A stretch of DNA of 21,276 nucleotides from CF-162 sp040882565. Its GTDB lineage: Bacteria; Chloroflexota; Dehalococcoidia; SM23-28-2; RBG-16-64-32. The notes beneath the pieces were generated by a model. The model had not been told where the DNA came from, did not search any database, and saw only the letters and a program-made list of their open reading frames with translations. Shown here in pieces: positions 1 to 7,008 of this stretch; position 1 is the stretch's first letter; the number at the start of each line of letters is the position of its first letter. A program made the position numbers and the translations under genes. The stretch is taken from positions 1-21,276 of the forward strand of contig JBBEAZ010000027.1 in assembly GCA_040882565.1 (NCBI GenBank), in the 5' to 3' direction.

Positions 1-1174
1 GATCGCGCCGCAACTCGATGGCGCAGTCATCCTCTCAACCTCCAACCCCACCGAGATCTACACGACCGCCCCAGCAGGCGAGGGCCCGGACTTGATCCGC
101 CTCTTGAACGACGCGAAGGGCGCCGCTGTCAGCAACGATCACTTCTATGTGCTTCAGCACGCCGCCGCGGTCGCCCAACTCTTCCGCGTGGCCAGCGGCA
201 TCGACTCCATGGTCCTCGGCGAGTCGCAGATTCTTGGGCAGGTGCGCGAAGCGATGTCCATCGCGACCGATGCCGAGACACTGAACGGCACCCTCTCGCA
301 CGTCTTCCACTCGGCGATCCACGTCGGTAAGCGCGCGCGCAGTGAGACGAATATCGGCAGCCATGCCGTCTCCGTAGGTAGCGCAGCGGTATCACTGGCG
401 AAGAATTCGCTCGGCGACCTCACCGGCAAGACGGTCCTCGTGATCAGCGCCGGCAGCATGGGCAAGCTTGCAGCCCGGGCACTCGCCCAGCAAACGCGCT
501 CCCACATCCTCGTAGCCAACCGTACCCGCGGGCGCGCCGCTCAGCTCGCACAGCAACTCGGACCCGATACCGAGGCAATCGATTTCGACCATCTGGACGA
601 GGCGCTGGCCACGTCCGACATCGTCATCAGCGGAACCAGCGCGGAGGGCTTCATCCTCCGCCCTGACGATGTGCGTCCGGTGATGGACGCCCGCGCTGAC
701 CGCAGCCTGCTCTTCATCGACATCGCAGTGCCCCGCGACATCGACCCTGCTGTCCGGGACATCGCAGGCGTCCACCTCTGCGACATCGATGACATCGAGG
801 CGGTGACCAACGAAGGCTGGAGCGGCCGCCAAGCGGAAGTCGAGAAGGTCGAGGGGATCGTCGGCGCTGAAGTCGCCGCGTTTGAAGACTGGTGGCGCTC
901 CCTCGACGTCGTTCCGGTTATCTCGGCCCTCCGTCAACGTGCTGAGGCGATCCGCGTCCACGAGGTCGAGCGCACGCTCGGCAAGATGAAGCTCAACAAC
1001 GGCGATCGTGAGCGCATCGAGGCGATGACCGCGGCGATCGTTAAGAAGATGCTCGACCGCCCGATCGCCCGTCTAAAGGACGGCGCCGACAAAGGCCTCT
1101 ACATGGAAGCGCTGGAAGACCTTTTCGACATCCATGGTTCCAGCAACGGCCGCCGTCACGGGGCCGGCCACTAG
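1..1174 (+). CDS. hemA: Glutamyl-tRNA reductase, 5'-truncated, with altered active-site residues
   Basis: First enzyme of C5-pathway tetrapyrrole synthesis, reducing glutamyl-tRNA to glutamate-1-semialdehyde with NADPH. The reading frame is open from base 2, upstream of the first ATG at 92, so the N-terminus lies outside the window. Family blocks are clear: GIDSMVLGESQILGQV, the NADPH-binding segment VLVISAGSMGKLAARAL, VDIAVPRDIDP-type residues (FIDIAVPRDIDPAV) and a C-terminal helical dimerisation domain ending in EALEDLFDIHG. The catalytic block normally read as LSTCNRTE is LSTSNPTE here (codons 35-55): the nucleophilic Cys is Ser (TCC at 41-43) and the Arg is Pro. The conserved His of the HLxRVASG block is Gln (AQLFRVASG). 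It is the first of the co-directional hem genes and ends 15 nt before hemC. Family assignment is secure; catalytic competence is not. Confidence 0.93.
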   Translation, partial: IAPQLDGAVILSTSNPTEIYTTAPAGEGPDLIRLLNDAKGAAVSNDHFYVLQHAAAVAQLFRVASGIDSMVLGESQILGQVREAMSIATDAETLNGTLSHVFHSAIHVGKRARSETNIGSHAVSVGSAAVSLAKNSLGDLTGKTVLVISAGSMGKLAARALAQQTRSHILVANRTRGRAAQLAQQLGPDTEAIDFDHLDEALATSDIVISGTSAEGFILRPDDVRPVMDARADRSLLFIDIAVPRDIDPAVRDIAGVHLCDIDDIEAVTNEGWSGRQAEVEKVEGIVGAEVAAFEDWWRSLDVVPVISALRQRAEAIRVHEVERTLGKMKLNNGDRERIEAMTAAIVKKMLDRPIARLKDGADKGLYMEALEDLFDIHGSSNGRRHGAGH

Positions 1175-1189
1175 AGGGCGGTCTCAGTT

Positions 1190-2122
1190 GTGTCCGGACG
1201 TAGCTTCAGTATCGGCACCCGCGGCAGCGCGCTAGCGCTACGCCAGACAGAGATCACCCTCGCCGCCCTTTCGTTCGCTCATCCCGACGCCGTCTTCGAC
1301 ACGCGCACGATCACGACCTCGGGCGACCGCACCCAGCAGTCGCTCTCCGAGATCGGCGGCCGCGGTGTTTTCGTCATCGAGATCGAGCGCGCGCTCTTGG
1401 ACAGCGAGATCGACATCGCCGTCCACAGCCTCAAGGACCTGCCAAGCGAAGAAACCTCCGGCCTCGCGATCGCAGCCGTCCTCCCGCGCGAGGATCCGCG
1501 GGACGCTCTGATCTCCCGTAACGGCGTAACACTCGCCGCACTGCCGTCTGGCGCGAGCATTGGCACCGGTAGCCCACGTCGTGCCGCGCAGGTCCTGGCG
1601 CTGAGGCCTGATATCGAGGTCCGAGACATTCGCGGCAACGTCGACACTCGCATCCGCAAAGTCGAAGATGGGCAGTACGACGCCGTTGTACTCGCCGTCG
1701 CCGGCCTCGCGCGGCTCGGTTGCCTCGACCGCGCCTCCCAGGTGTTCGAGCCGAACGAGATGCTGCCTGCGGTCGGCCAGGGTGCGCTCGCAGTGCAGGT
1801 GCGAACAGATGATAGCGAGACGTTCAACCGGGTCCGCCAGCTCGACGACTTTCAGACCCGCGCGGCGATCACAGCCGAGCGCGCCTTCGAGCGACGCCTT
1901 GGCGGCGGCTGCCACGCGGCGATCGCCGGTTACGCCACGGTCGGCTACGGCTCGGGCCCCGATCGTGCGCCGGTCGCCCTGCGCGGCCTCGTCGGCGGCG
2001 AGGGACGCCTGTTGCGTGGCGAGATGGAAGCGCCGGCATCCGATGCGGAGGCGCTGGGCATCCGCCTGGCCGAGTACCTGATCGCCCAGGGCGCCGACGC
2101 CCTCCTGGAGGCGATTGGATGA
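1190..2122 (+). CDS. hemC: Porphobilinogen deaminase (hydroxymethylbilane synthase)
   Basis: Cytosolic enzyme joining four porphobilinogen units into hydroxymethylbilane. The 310-residue length is normal. Recognisable blocks are the N-terminal IGTRGSALALRQTE, VHSLKDLPSE, the Arg-containing GTGSPRRAAQV, DIRGNVDTRIRK and the cofactor-attachment block LGGGCHAAIAGY, whose Cys (about residue 241) carries the dipyrromethane cofactor. The GTG start at 1190 is chosen because the conserved N-terminus begins directly after it; only a weak purine stretch precedes it. The stop overlaps the next start by 4 nt (ATGA at 2119-2122), so it is translationally coupled to cobA-hemD. Nothing in the sequence looks unusual. 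Confidence 0.96.
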   Translation: MSGRSFSIGTRGSALALRQTEITLAALSFAHPDAVFDTRTITTSGDRTQQSLSEIGGRGVFVIEIERALLDSEIDIAVHSLKDLPSEETSGLAIAAVLPREDPRDALISRNGVTLAALPSGASIGTGSPRRAAQVLALRPDIEVRDIRGNVDTRIRKVEDGQYDAVVLAVAGLARLGCLDRASQVFEPNEMLPAVGQGALAVQVRTDDSETFNRVRQLDDFQTRAAITAERAFERRLGGGCHAAIAGYATVGYGSGPDRAPVALRGLVGGEGRLLRGEMEAPASDAEALGIRLAEYLIAQGADALLEAIG

Positions 2123-3723
2123 CCGGCAAAGTTTGGCTCGTCGGGGCTGGGCCGGGAGACCCCGGCCTTATCACCGTCGCTGGCCTTGAGCGCATCCGCG
2201 CGGCCGATGTCATCGTCTACGACCGCCTCGTCAGCGAACGCCTCCTCGACCACGCGTGCGCCGACGCCGAACTGATCTACGTCGGCAAGATCCCTCACCT
2301 CCCTCCATCCGTGGGTCAGGGCCTTAGCCCTGACCTCGGCGTCTCCCACGAGCAAGACGCCATCAACGCCCTCCTCATCGACAAGGCGCGCGAGGGCAAG
2401 CGCGTCGTCCGTCTGAAGGGCGGCGACCCGTTCGTGTTCGGTCGCGGCGGCGAAGAGGCCGACGCCTTGAGCAATGCCGGCATCTCGTTCGAGGTCGTGC
2501 CCGGCGTCACATCCGCGGTTGCGGTCCCGGCCTACGCCGGCATCCCCGTCACACACCGCGGCGTTGCCGCCAGCTTCGCAGTGATCACGGGGCACGAGGA
2601 CCCCGACAAGCCCGAGTCCGCGATCAACTGGGCGCACCTCGCGACGGCCGTCGACACGCTCGTCTTCTTGATGGGGGTGAAGAACCTTCCCGACATCGTC
2701 GCCAACCTTGTTGCCAACGGCCGGTCGGACGCGACGCCCGTCGCCGTCGTCCGGTGGGGCACGACGCCCGAACAGCGCACCGTCACCGGCACGCTCGCCG
2801 ACATCGCCGGCCGTGTAGCCGAGGCCGGCCTGGAGCCGCCCGCGATCACCGTGGTCGGTGAAGTCGTGAGGCTGCGAGAGACGATTTCCTGGTTCGAGAA
2901 CCGGCCGCTTTTCGGCAGGCGCGTCCTGATCACGCGCACCCGACGCCAGGCCAGCGTACTCGCGCGTCTCCTCGCCGACGAAGGCGCGATACCGGTGGAA
3001 CTGCCGGCGATCGAGATCGAGCCGCTGACGGACACCGCTGCACTCGCCGCTGCTATCGAGCGACTTGGCGATGGCGCCTACGCCTGGTGCGGGTTCACCA
3101 GCGCAAACGCCGTCGCCCTATTCTTCGAACACCTCTCCGAATGCGGGCTCGATACGCGCGCCTTCGGCCGAACGCGCGTCTTCGCGATCGGCCCGGCCAC
3201 CGCCGAGGCGCTGAGCACGCGCGGCATCAACGCCGATGTCGTCCCGTACGAGTACGTCGCCGAGGCCATCGTCGAAGGGATGCGCCCGCACATCGTCCCC
3301 GCAGACAAGGTCCTGCTCCCGCGCGCCGAGTCCGCCCGCGCCGAACTCGTCACAGGCCTCGAAGCGTTCGGCGCCAGCGTCGACGAGATTCCCGTCTACC
3401 GCGCCGCCGTGCCCGCCGATCCTGACCCCGAGACGCTTGCCGCCCTGCGGGAAGGTCGTATTGACATCGTCACCTTCACCTCGTCCTCCACCGTGCGCAA
3501 CCTCCTCGCCCTTCTAGGCCCCGACGCCGACGTCCTCCGCCGCGAATCGCGACCGCTCATCGCCTGCATCGGCCCGATCACGGCCGACACTGCCCGCGAG
3601 AGCGGCCTGACTGTGGACGTGATGGCGGCGGAATATACTGTAGAGGGGCTCGTTGCGGCTCTGCTGGACTATTGGAACCGCGCGCACGAGCAGATGGCCA
3701 GAAAGCTGATGAAGAGACCCTAA
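2119..3723 (+). CDS. cobA-hemD: Uroporphyrinogen-III C-methyltransferase / uroporphyrinogen-III synthase fusion
   Basis: A two-domain protein of 534 residues. Residues about 3-255 form the SAM-dependent SUMT domain (LVGAGPGDPGLITVAG, VVRLKGGDPFVFGRGGEEA, PVTHRG, VFLMGVKNL), which makes precorrin-2 for siroheme and cobalamin. Residues about 262-520 form the HemD domain (RVLITRTRRQAS, FTSANAV, AIGPATAEAL, VTFTSSSTVRNL), which cyclises hydroxymethylbilane. The fusion puts the branch-point methylase next to the enzyme that makes its substrate. Between VGK and INALL, where SUMTs usually have only a few residues, there are roughly 15-18 extra residues (about 58-76) encoded by a GC-rich perfect inverted repeat that also occurs elsewhere in the window. 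It overlaps hemC by 4 nt and is followed 1 nt after its stop by the next reading frame. Confidence 0.95.
   Translation: MTGKVWLVGAGPGDPGLITVAGLERIRAADVIVYDRLVSERLLDHACADAELIYVGKIPHLPPSVGQGLSPDLGVSHEQDAINALLIDKAREGKRVVRLKGGDPFVFGRGGEEADALSNAGISFEVVPGVTSAVAVPAYAGIPVTHRGVAASFAVITGHEDPDKPESAINWAHLATAVDTLVFLMGVKNLPDIVANLVANGRSDATPVAVVRWGTTPEQRTVTGTLADIAGRVAEAGLEPPAITVVGEVVRLRETISWFENRPLFGRRVLITRTRRQASVLARLLADEGAIPVELPAIEIEPLTDTAALAAAIERLGDGAYAWCGFTSANAVALFFEHLSECGLDTRAFGRTRVFAIGPATAEALSTRGINADVVPYEYVAEAIVEGMRPHIVPADKVLLPRAESARAELVTGLEAFGASVDEIPVYRAAVPADPDPETLAALREGRIDIVTFTSSSTVRNLLALLGPDADVLRRESRPLIACIGPITADTARESGLTVDVMAAEYTVEGLVAALLDYWNRAHEQMARKLMKRP
2309..2337 (+). repeat. Palindromic element inserted in frame in the SUMT coding region
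   Basis: The arms GGTCAGGGC (2314-2322) and GCCCTGACC (2327-2335) are perfect 9-bp inverted repeats around the loop CTTA. With its flank it reads CGTGGGTCAGGGCC-TT-AGCCCTGAC. The same element, differing mainly in the two loop bases, lies between genes at 16144-16171 and 17971-18000. Here it encodes SVGQGLSPDL without breaking the frame. Confidence 0.8.
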
Positions 3724-3724
3724 C

Positions 3725-4259
3725 GTGACGAAAATCATCCCCCCGGAAGAATTCGTTGACGCTTTTCATGAAGTCGTTGCTCGTGAGGAACAGCAGCTCT
3801 TCAAGCTTTGGTGGACGTCTAATCCTAAGTACACGGAAAAAATTTCTAGCGCCAGGCGGCATCCTCGCGCAAGTGGCTGACGGTTTGAAACCCCAGTACA
3901 GACGTGAAAAAGCGAGAATGGACGCCATGCTGTATCAGCCGGTTAACGGCTGTAGAGCAATATCCGTAGCTATTGAGCATGAGCACAACGCAGAGACGGC
4001 CCAAAACGAGGCGTGGAGGCTATCTCTGCTAAACTCGCCACTCAAAGTCCTTGTGACCTACCCGGAGTACGGTGAGGGCGCGCTGTTGTTGAATTCATAC
4101 GCCACTGTTCTCGAGGCCGTCGATACGTTTCGCGACTTCCACAAATTCCGGCGACAGTTGGTAGTATTTGGGTTTTCGGAGTACTCCGCTAAGTCAATTG
4201 AGTGGCAATACTACCTTTACTCCCGTGCAGGCTTTACACGATGCGAGGTGACGGCATGA
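3725..4259 (+). pseudogene. Unknown protein split by a single-base frameshift at an A6 run
   Basis: From GTG at 3725 the frame reads MTKIIPPEEFVDAFHEVV and on to NPKYTEK, then leaves frame at AAAAAA (3837-3842) and stops soon after. The continuation sits in the next frame (FLAPGGILAQVADG onward) and stays open to TGA at 4257-4259. Removing one A gives an uninterrupted 177-residue protein starting 1 nt after hemD and overlapping hemB by 4 nt, so it is best read as one gene with an indel, an assembly error or, less likely, slippage. The block RMDAML, then VAIEHEHNAETAQNEAWRL, then PLKVLVTYPE is reminiscent of PD-(D/E)XK nuclease-like uncharacterised proteins, a tentative resemblance only. Base composition is visibly AT-richer than the hem genes, suggesting acquisition into the operon. 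If the frameshift is not real, the second part alone could start at 3756. Confidence 0.62.
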
Positions 4260-5245
4260 CCACCACACGCGCCACCGAAACCTTCCGCCGCTTCCGGCGG
4301 CTGCGTTCAAGTGAGGCGATGCGCTCGCTGGTGCGCGAGACGCGCCTCTCGCCTGAATCGTTCGTCTACCCGCTGTTCGTCGTCCACGGCGAGGGCGTGC
4401 GCAACGAGATCGTCTCGATGCCAGGCCAGTACCAGCTCTCCGTTGACCAGGCCGTGCGCGAGGCCGATGAAGTGCGTTCCCTCGGCATTCCCGCCGTCAT
4501 CCTCTTCGGACTCCCTGCGGACAAAGACGAGGTCGGCTCCGAGGCCTACGACCCAGACGGCATCACCCAGCGCGCCGTCCACGCCATCAAGGCCGCGCAC
4601 CCTGACCTGCTCGTGATCACCGACGTCTGCATGTGCGAGTACACGTCCCACGGCCACTGCGGCATCGTCCTCGACGACGGCACGGTCGACAACGACCGCA
4701 CGATCGAGCTGCTGGCCCGCACTGCCGTATCGCACGTCGAGGCCGGCGCGGACATGGTCGCACCGTCGGACATGATGGACGGCCGCGTGGCGGCGATCCG
4801 CTCGGCGCTGGACCGCTCCGGCTTCGAAGTGACGCCGATCATGGCGTACGCTGCCAAGCAGGCTTCTGCGTTCTACGGCCCGTTTCGGATCGCCGCCGAC
4901 TCTGCGCCGCAGTTCGGCGACCGCAGCGGATACCAGATGGACCCCGCCAACAGCCGCGAAGCGATGCGCGAGATCGAGACCGACATCGAAGAGGGTGCCG
5001 ACATCGTCATCGTGAAGCCTGCGCTCACGAACCTCGACCTGATCGCCCGCGCCCGCGAGCGCTTCGACGTGCCGCTGGCCGCCTACAACGTCAGCGGCGA
5101 GTACGCGATGCTCAAGGCCGCGGTCGCCGCAGGCTATCTTGATGAGCAGCGCGCCACGCTTGAGGTGCTAACGGGCATCGCGCGGGCGGGGGCGGACATC
5201 ATCATCACGTACCACGCCAAAGACGCCGCCCGCTGGCTCGCCTAG
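4256..5245 (+). CDS. hemB: 5-aminolevulinate dehydratase (porphobilinogen synthase)
   Basis: Condenses two 5-aminolevulinate molecules to porphobilinogen. The protein is 329 residues, usual for the family. The metal-binding cysteine cluster DVCMCEYTSHGHCG gives C125, C127 and C135, typical of zinc-dependent enzymes. The substrate Schiff-base lysines lie in MAYAAKQASAFYGPFR (K201) and VKPALTNLDLI (K254). The ATG at 4256 is preferred over longer in-frame starts because GAGGTG lies about 6 nt upstream and because the conserved N-terminus (RFRRLRSSEAMRSLVRET) follows directly; an upstream extension would run into the preceding gene. The start overlaps the TGA of the preceding frame (ATGA). It closes the + strand tetrapyrrole operon. 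Confidence 0.95.
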   Translation: MTTTRATETFRRFRRLRSSEAMRSLVRETRLSPESFVYPLFVVHGEGVRNEIVSMPGQYQLSVDQAVREADEVRSLGIPAVILFGLPADKDEVGSEAYDPDGITQRAVHAIKAAHPDLLVITDVCMCEYTSHGHCGIVLDDGTVDNDRTIELLARTAVSHVEAGADMVAPSDMMDGRVAAIRSALDRSGFEVTPIMAYAAKQASAFYGPFRIAADSAPQFGDRSGYQMDPANSREAMREIETDIEEGADIVIVKPALTNLDLIARARERFDVPLAAYNVSGEYAMLKAAVAAGYLDEQRATLEVLTGIARAGADIIITYHAKDAARWLA

Positions 5246-5547
5246 GGCGCGGCCACTCACCGCACGTCGACGTAGGGCGGGGCCCCAACCGAATGCCGCC
5301 TCGCCTCCCCACACTCACCCGCTCTTCAACGTGGGCCGCGTGTCCCCAGATACGCCTCTTGAGGCACCGCCTGGGGGTGGCCGCTCCGCTGCTTGCCCCG
5401 ACGCTCCGAATAAACCTCAACGTCGAGGTGCAGCGACGGACGCTGCCGGGGGTTCCCTACGGGCCCGTCTGGGCGGGGGTGTCCCCCGAAGATACCCTTT
5501 AATTTTTGTCTGGGGGGCGCGGGCGTCGAGCCCAGCGCGCAAACAGA
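5246..5547. repeat. Gene-free segment with degenerate GC-rich repeat motifs
   Basis: No convincing coding frame lies between the convergent hemB and acyl-CoA dehydrogenase genes. Two related motifs occur, GTGTCCCCAGATAC (5340-5353) and GTGTCCCCCGAAGATAC (5479-5495). The second copy sits in a GGGGG-TGT-CCCCC hairpin (5475-5487), and its CCCCCGAAGA can also pair imperfectly with TCTGGGGGG (5509-5517) across a T-rich loop. This looks like the remains of a short intergenic repeat family; no promoter or RNA gene is recognised. Confidence 0.45.
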
Positions 5548-5573
5548 ACGGGCGCGACCTAAGCCGCGCCCGT
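5548..5573 (-). terminator. Hairpin terminator downstream of the acyl-CoA dehydrogenase gene
   Basis: Perfect 9-bp arms ACGGGCGCG (5548-5556) and CGCGCCCGT (5565-5573) enclose an 8-nt loop. Read on the - strand, the hairpin begins 28 nt after the dehydrogenase stop and is followed by TCTGTTTGCG, a modest U-rich tail. It may also block hemB readthrough on the + strand. Confidence 0.6.
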
Positions 5574-5601
5574 CCGGGGCCTCCTTCTGGCCTCGCGTTT
5601 G

Positions 5602-6858
5602 CTACTTGATGTGGATGCCGGAGATCGCGCGGGCGATCACCAGGCGCTGGATTTCCGACGTGCCCTCGAAGATCGTGTAGATCTTTGAGTCGCGGTGCCA
5701 GCGCTCCACGGGGTTCTCACGCACGTAGCCGTAGCCACCCAGGATCTGGATCGCCTCTTCAGTGACCTTGACCGCTGTCTCGCCGGCGAAGAGCTTCGAC
5801 ATCGAGCCCTCGCCAGAGGTGAATGGCTGGCCGGTCTTGCCCATCCACGCGGCGCGCCATACGAGCAGGCGTGAGGCGTCGATGCGGGTCTTCATGTCGG
5901 CGAGCTTGAACGCGATCGCCTGGTTCTCGATGATCGCACGGCCGAACTGCTTGCGCTCCTTGGCGTACTCGAGCGAGAACTCGTAAGCGGCGCGGGCGAT
6001 GCCGACCGCCTGTGCGCCGACGGCCGGCCGCGTGGCCTCGAACGTGGCCATTGCTGCCTGGCTCTTGGAGGGCTTACCCTCGCGGGCGTTGGCGATGCGG
6101 CCGTCCAGCTTCTCCTTGCCGCCGAGCAGGCAACTTCCCGGCACCACGCAGTCGTCCAGGATCACCTCGGCCGTGTGGCTTGCGCGGATGCCGTGCTTCA
6201 GGAACTTGTGGCCCTGGCTGATGCCCTTGGTTCCGGGCGGGATGACGAACGCGGCGTGGCCGCGTGAGCCGAACTCAGGGGCGACGGAAGCGACGATGAC
6301 GTGCACGTCGGCGATACCGCCGTTCGTGATCCAGGTCTTCGTACCGTTGAGCGTCCATTCGTCCTTTGCTTCGTTGTAGACGGCCCGCGTCTTCAGCGAG
6401 CTGACGTCGGAGCCGGCGTCCGGCTCGCTGACGCCGAAAGCGCCGAGCTGAATCTTCTGAGGAGTGCCGAAGCACTGCGGGACCCACTCGACGACCTGTT
6501 GCATCGTGCCGTTGGCGACGATGCCGGCCACGGCGAGGGTTGAGCCGAGGATCGAGAGGCCGATACCGGCGTCGCCCCAGAACAGCTCCTCGTTGACCAG
6601 CGGCATCAAGAGGCCGGTCGGGTCAGCGAACGAGTTCTGGACGAACTCCCAGGAGTAGATCCCGACCTTCGCGGCTTCCTCGATGATCGGCCAGGGGGTC
6701 TCTTCTCGCTCGTCCCACTCGTGGGCGGCCGGGCGGATCACATCCTTCGCGAAGTCGTGGACCCACTTCTGCATCTGGCGCTGGTCTTCGCTGAGCTCCA
6801 GCGAGAACGTCGTGGCAGCCGGGCCGCTGATGGGCGTGGGCGCTGCTGTTTGTACCAT
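5602..6858 (-). CDS. Acyl-CoA dehydrogenase
   Basis: FAD-dependent alpha,beta-dehydrogenation of an acyl-CoA thioester; the protein is 418 residues. The family blocks are FGVSEPDAGSDVSSLKTRA (FAD/substrate binding), KTWITNGGIADVHVIVA, ERKQFGRAIIENQAI, QILGGYGYVRENPVERWHRD and the C-terminal IYTIFEGTSEIQRLVIAR, where Glu at about residue 398 occupies the catalytic-base position. A stretch of about 25 polar residues after the central beta domain (KEKLDGRIANAREGKPSKS) is longer than in short-chain members. The start at 6858 is chosen over an upstream frame extension because GGAGG lies 8 nt before it. Substrate chain length cannot be read from sequence. A promoter with an embedded palindrome lies upstream, suggesting repressor control. 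Confidence 0.94.
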   Translation of the reverse strand: MVQTAAPTPISGPAATTFSLELSEDQRQMQKWVHDFAKDVIRPAAHEWDEREETPWPIIEEAAKVGIYSWEFVQNSFADPTGLLMPLVNEELFWGDAGIGLSILGSTLAVAGIVANGTMQQVVEWVPQCFGTPQKIQLGAFGVSEPDAGSDVSSLKTRAVYNEAKDEWTLNGTKTWITNGGIADVHVIVASVAPEFGSRGHAAFVIPPGTKGISQGHKFLKHGIRASHTAEVILDDCVVPGSCLLGGKEKLDGRIANAREGKPSKSQAAMATFEATRPAVGAQAVGIARAAYEFSLEYAKERKQFGRAIIENQAIAFKLADMKTRIDASRLLVWRAAWMGKTGQPFTSGEGSMSKLFAGETAVKVTEEAIQILGGYGYVRENPVERWHRDSKIYTIFEGTSEIQRLVIARAISGIHIK

Positions 6859-6920
6859 GGCACTACCTCCGGTGAAGCGGGCGAGAATATGGCGGGCGTC
6901 CCGCCCCAATAACTGTGCAA

Positions 6921-6950
6921 ATCGTAGGTTAGCGAGCGCTAAGCTGACAA
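6921..6950 (-). promoter_or_regulatory. Promoter with operator-like palindrome for the acyl-CoA dehydrogenase gene
   Basis: Reading the - strand, TTGTCA (6945-6950) and TACGAT (6921-6926) are separated by 18 bp, a good sigma-70-type pair. The spacer holds TTAGCG-CT-CGCTAA (6929-6942), a perfect 6-bp inverted repeat exactly between -35 and -10, the classic place for a repressor such as a TetR-family fatty-acid regulator. The regulator is not encoded nearby. The distance to the ATG is about 60 nt. Confidence 0.62.
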
Positions 6951-6956
6951 GTCCCG

Positions 6957-6989
6957 AAAAAATACTCTAATGCGAATTATGGATTCGCA
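6957..6989 (-). terminator. Likely terminator of the ABC1/UbiB gene
   Basis: TGCGAAT (6971-6977) and ATTCGCA (6983-6989) form a perfect 7-bp stem with a 5-nt loop, starting 19 nt after the - strand stop at 7009. On the - strand a T6 run (6957-6962) follows about 8 nt after the stem. The gap before the T tract is longer than ideal, so an operator is the alternative reading. Confidence 0.5.
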
Positions 6990-7008
6990 GTTCTAGCGAC
7001 TGAGAGCG

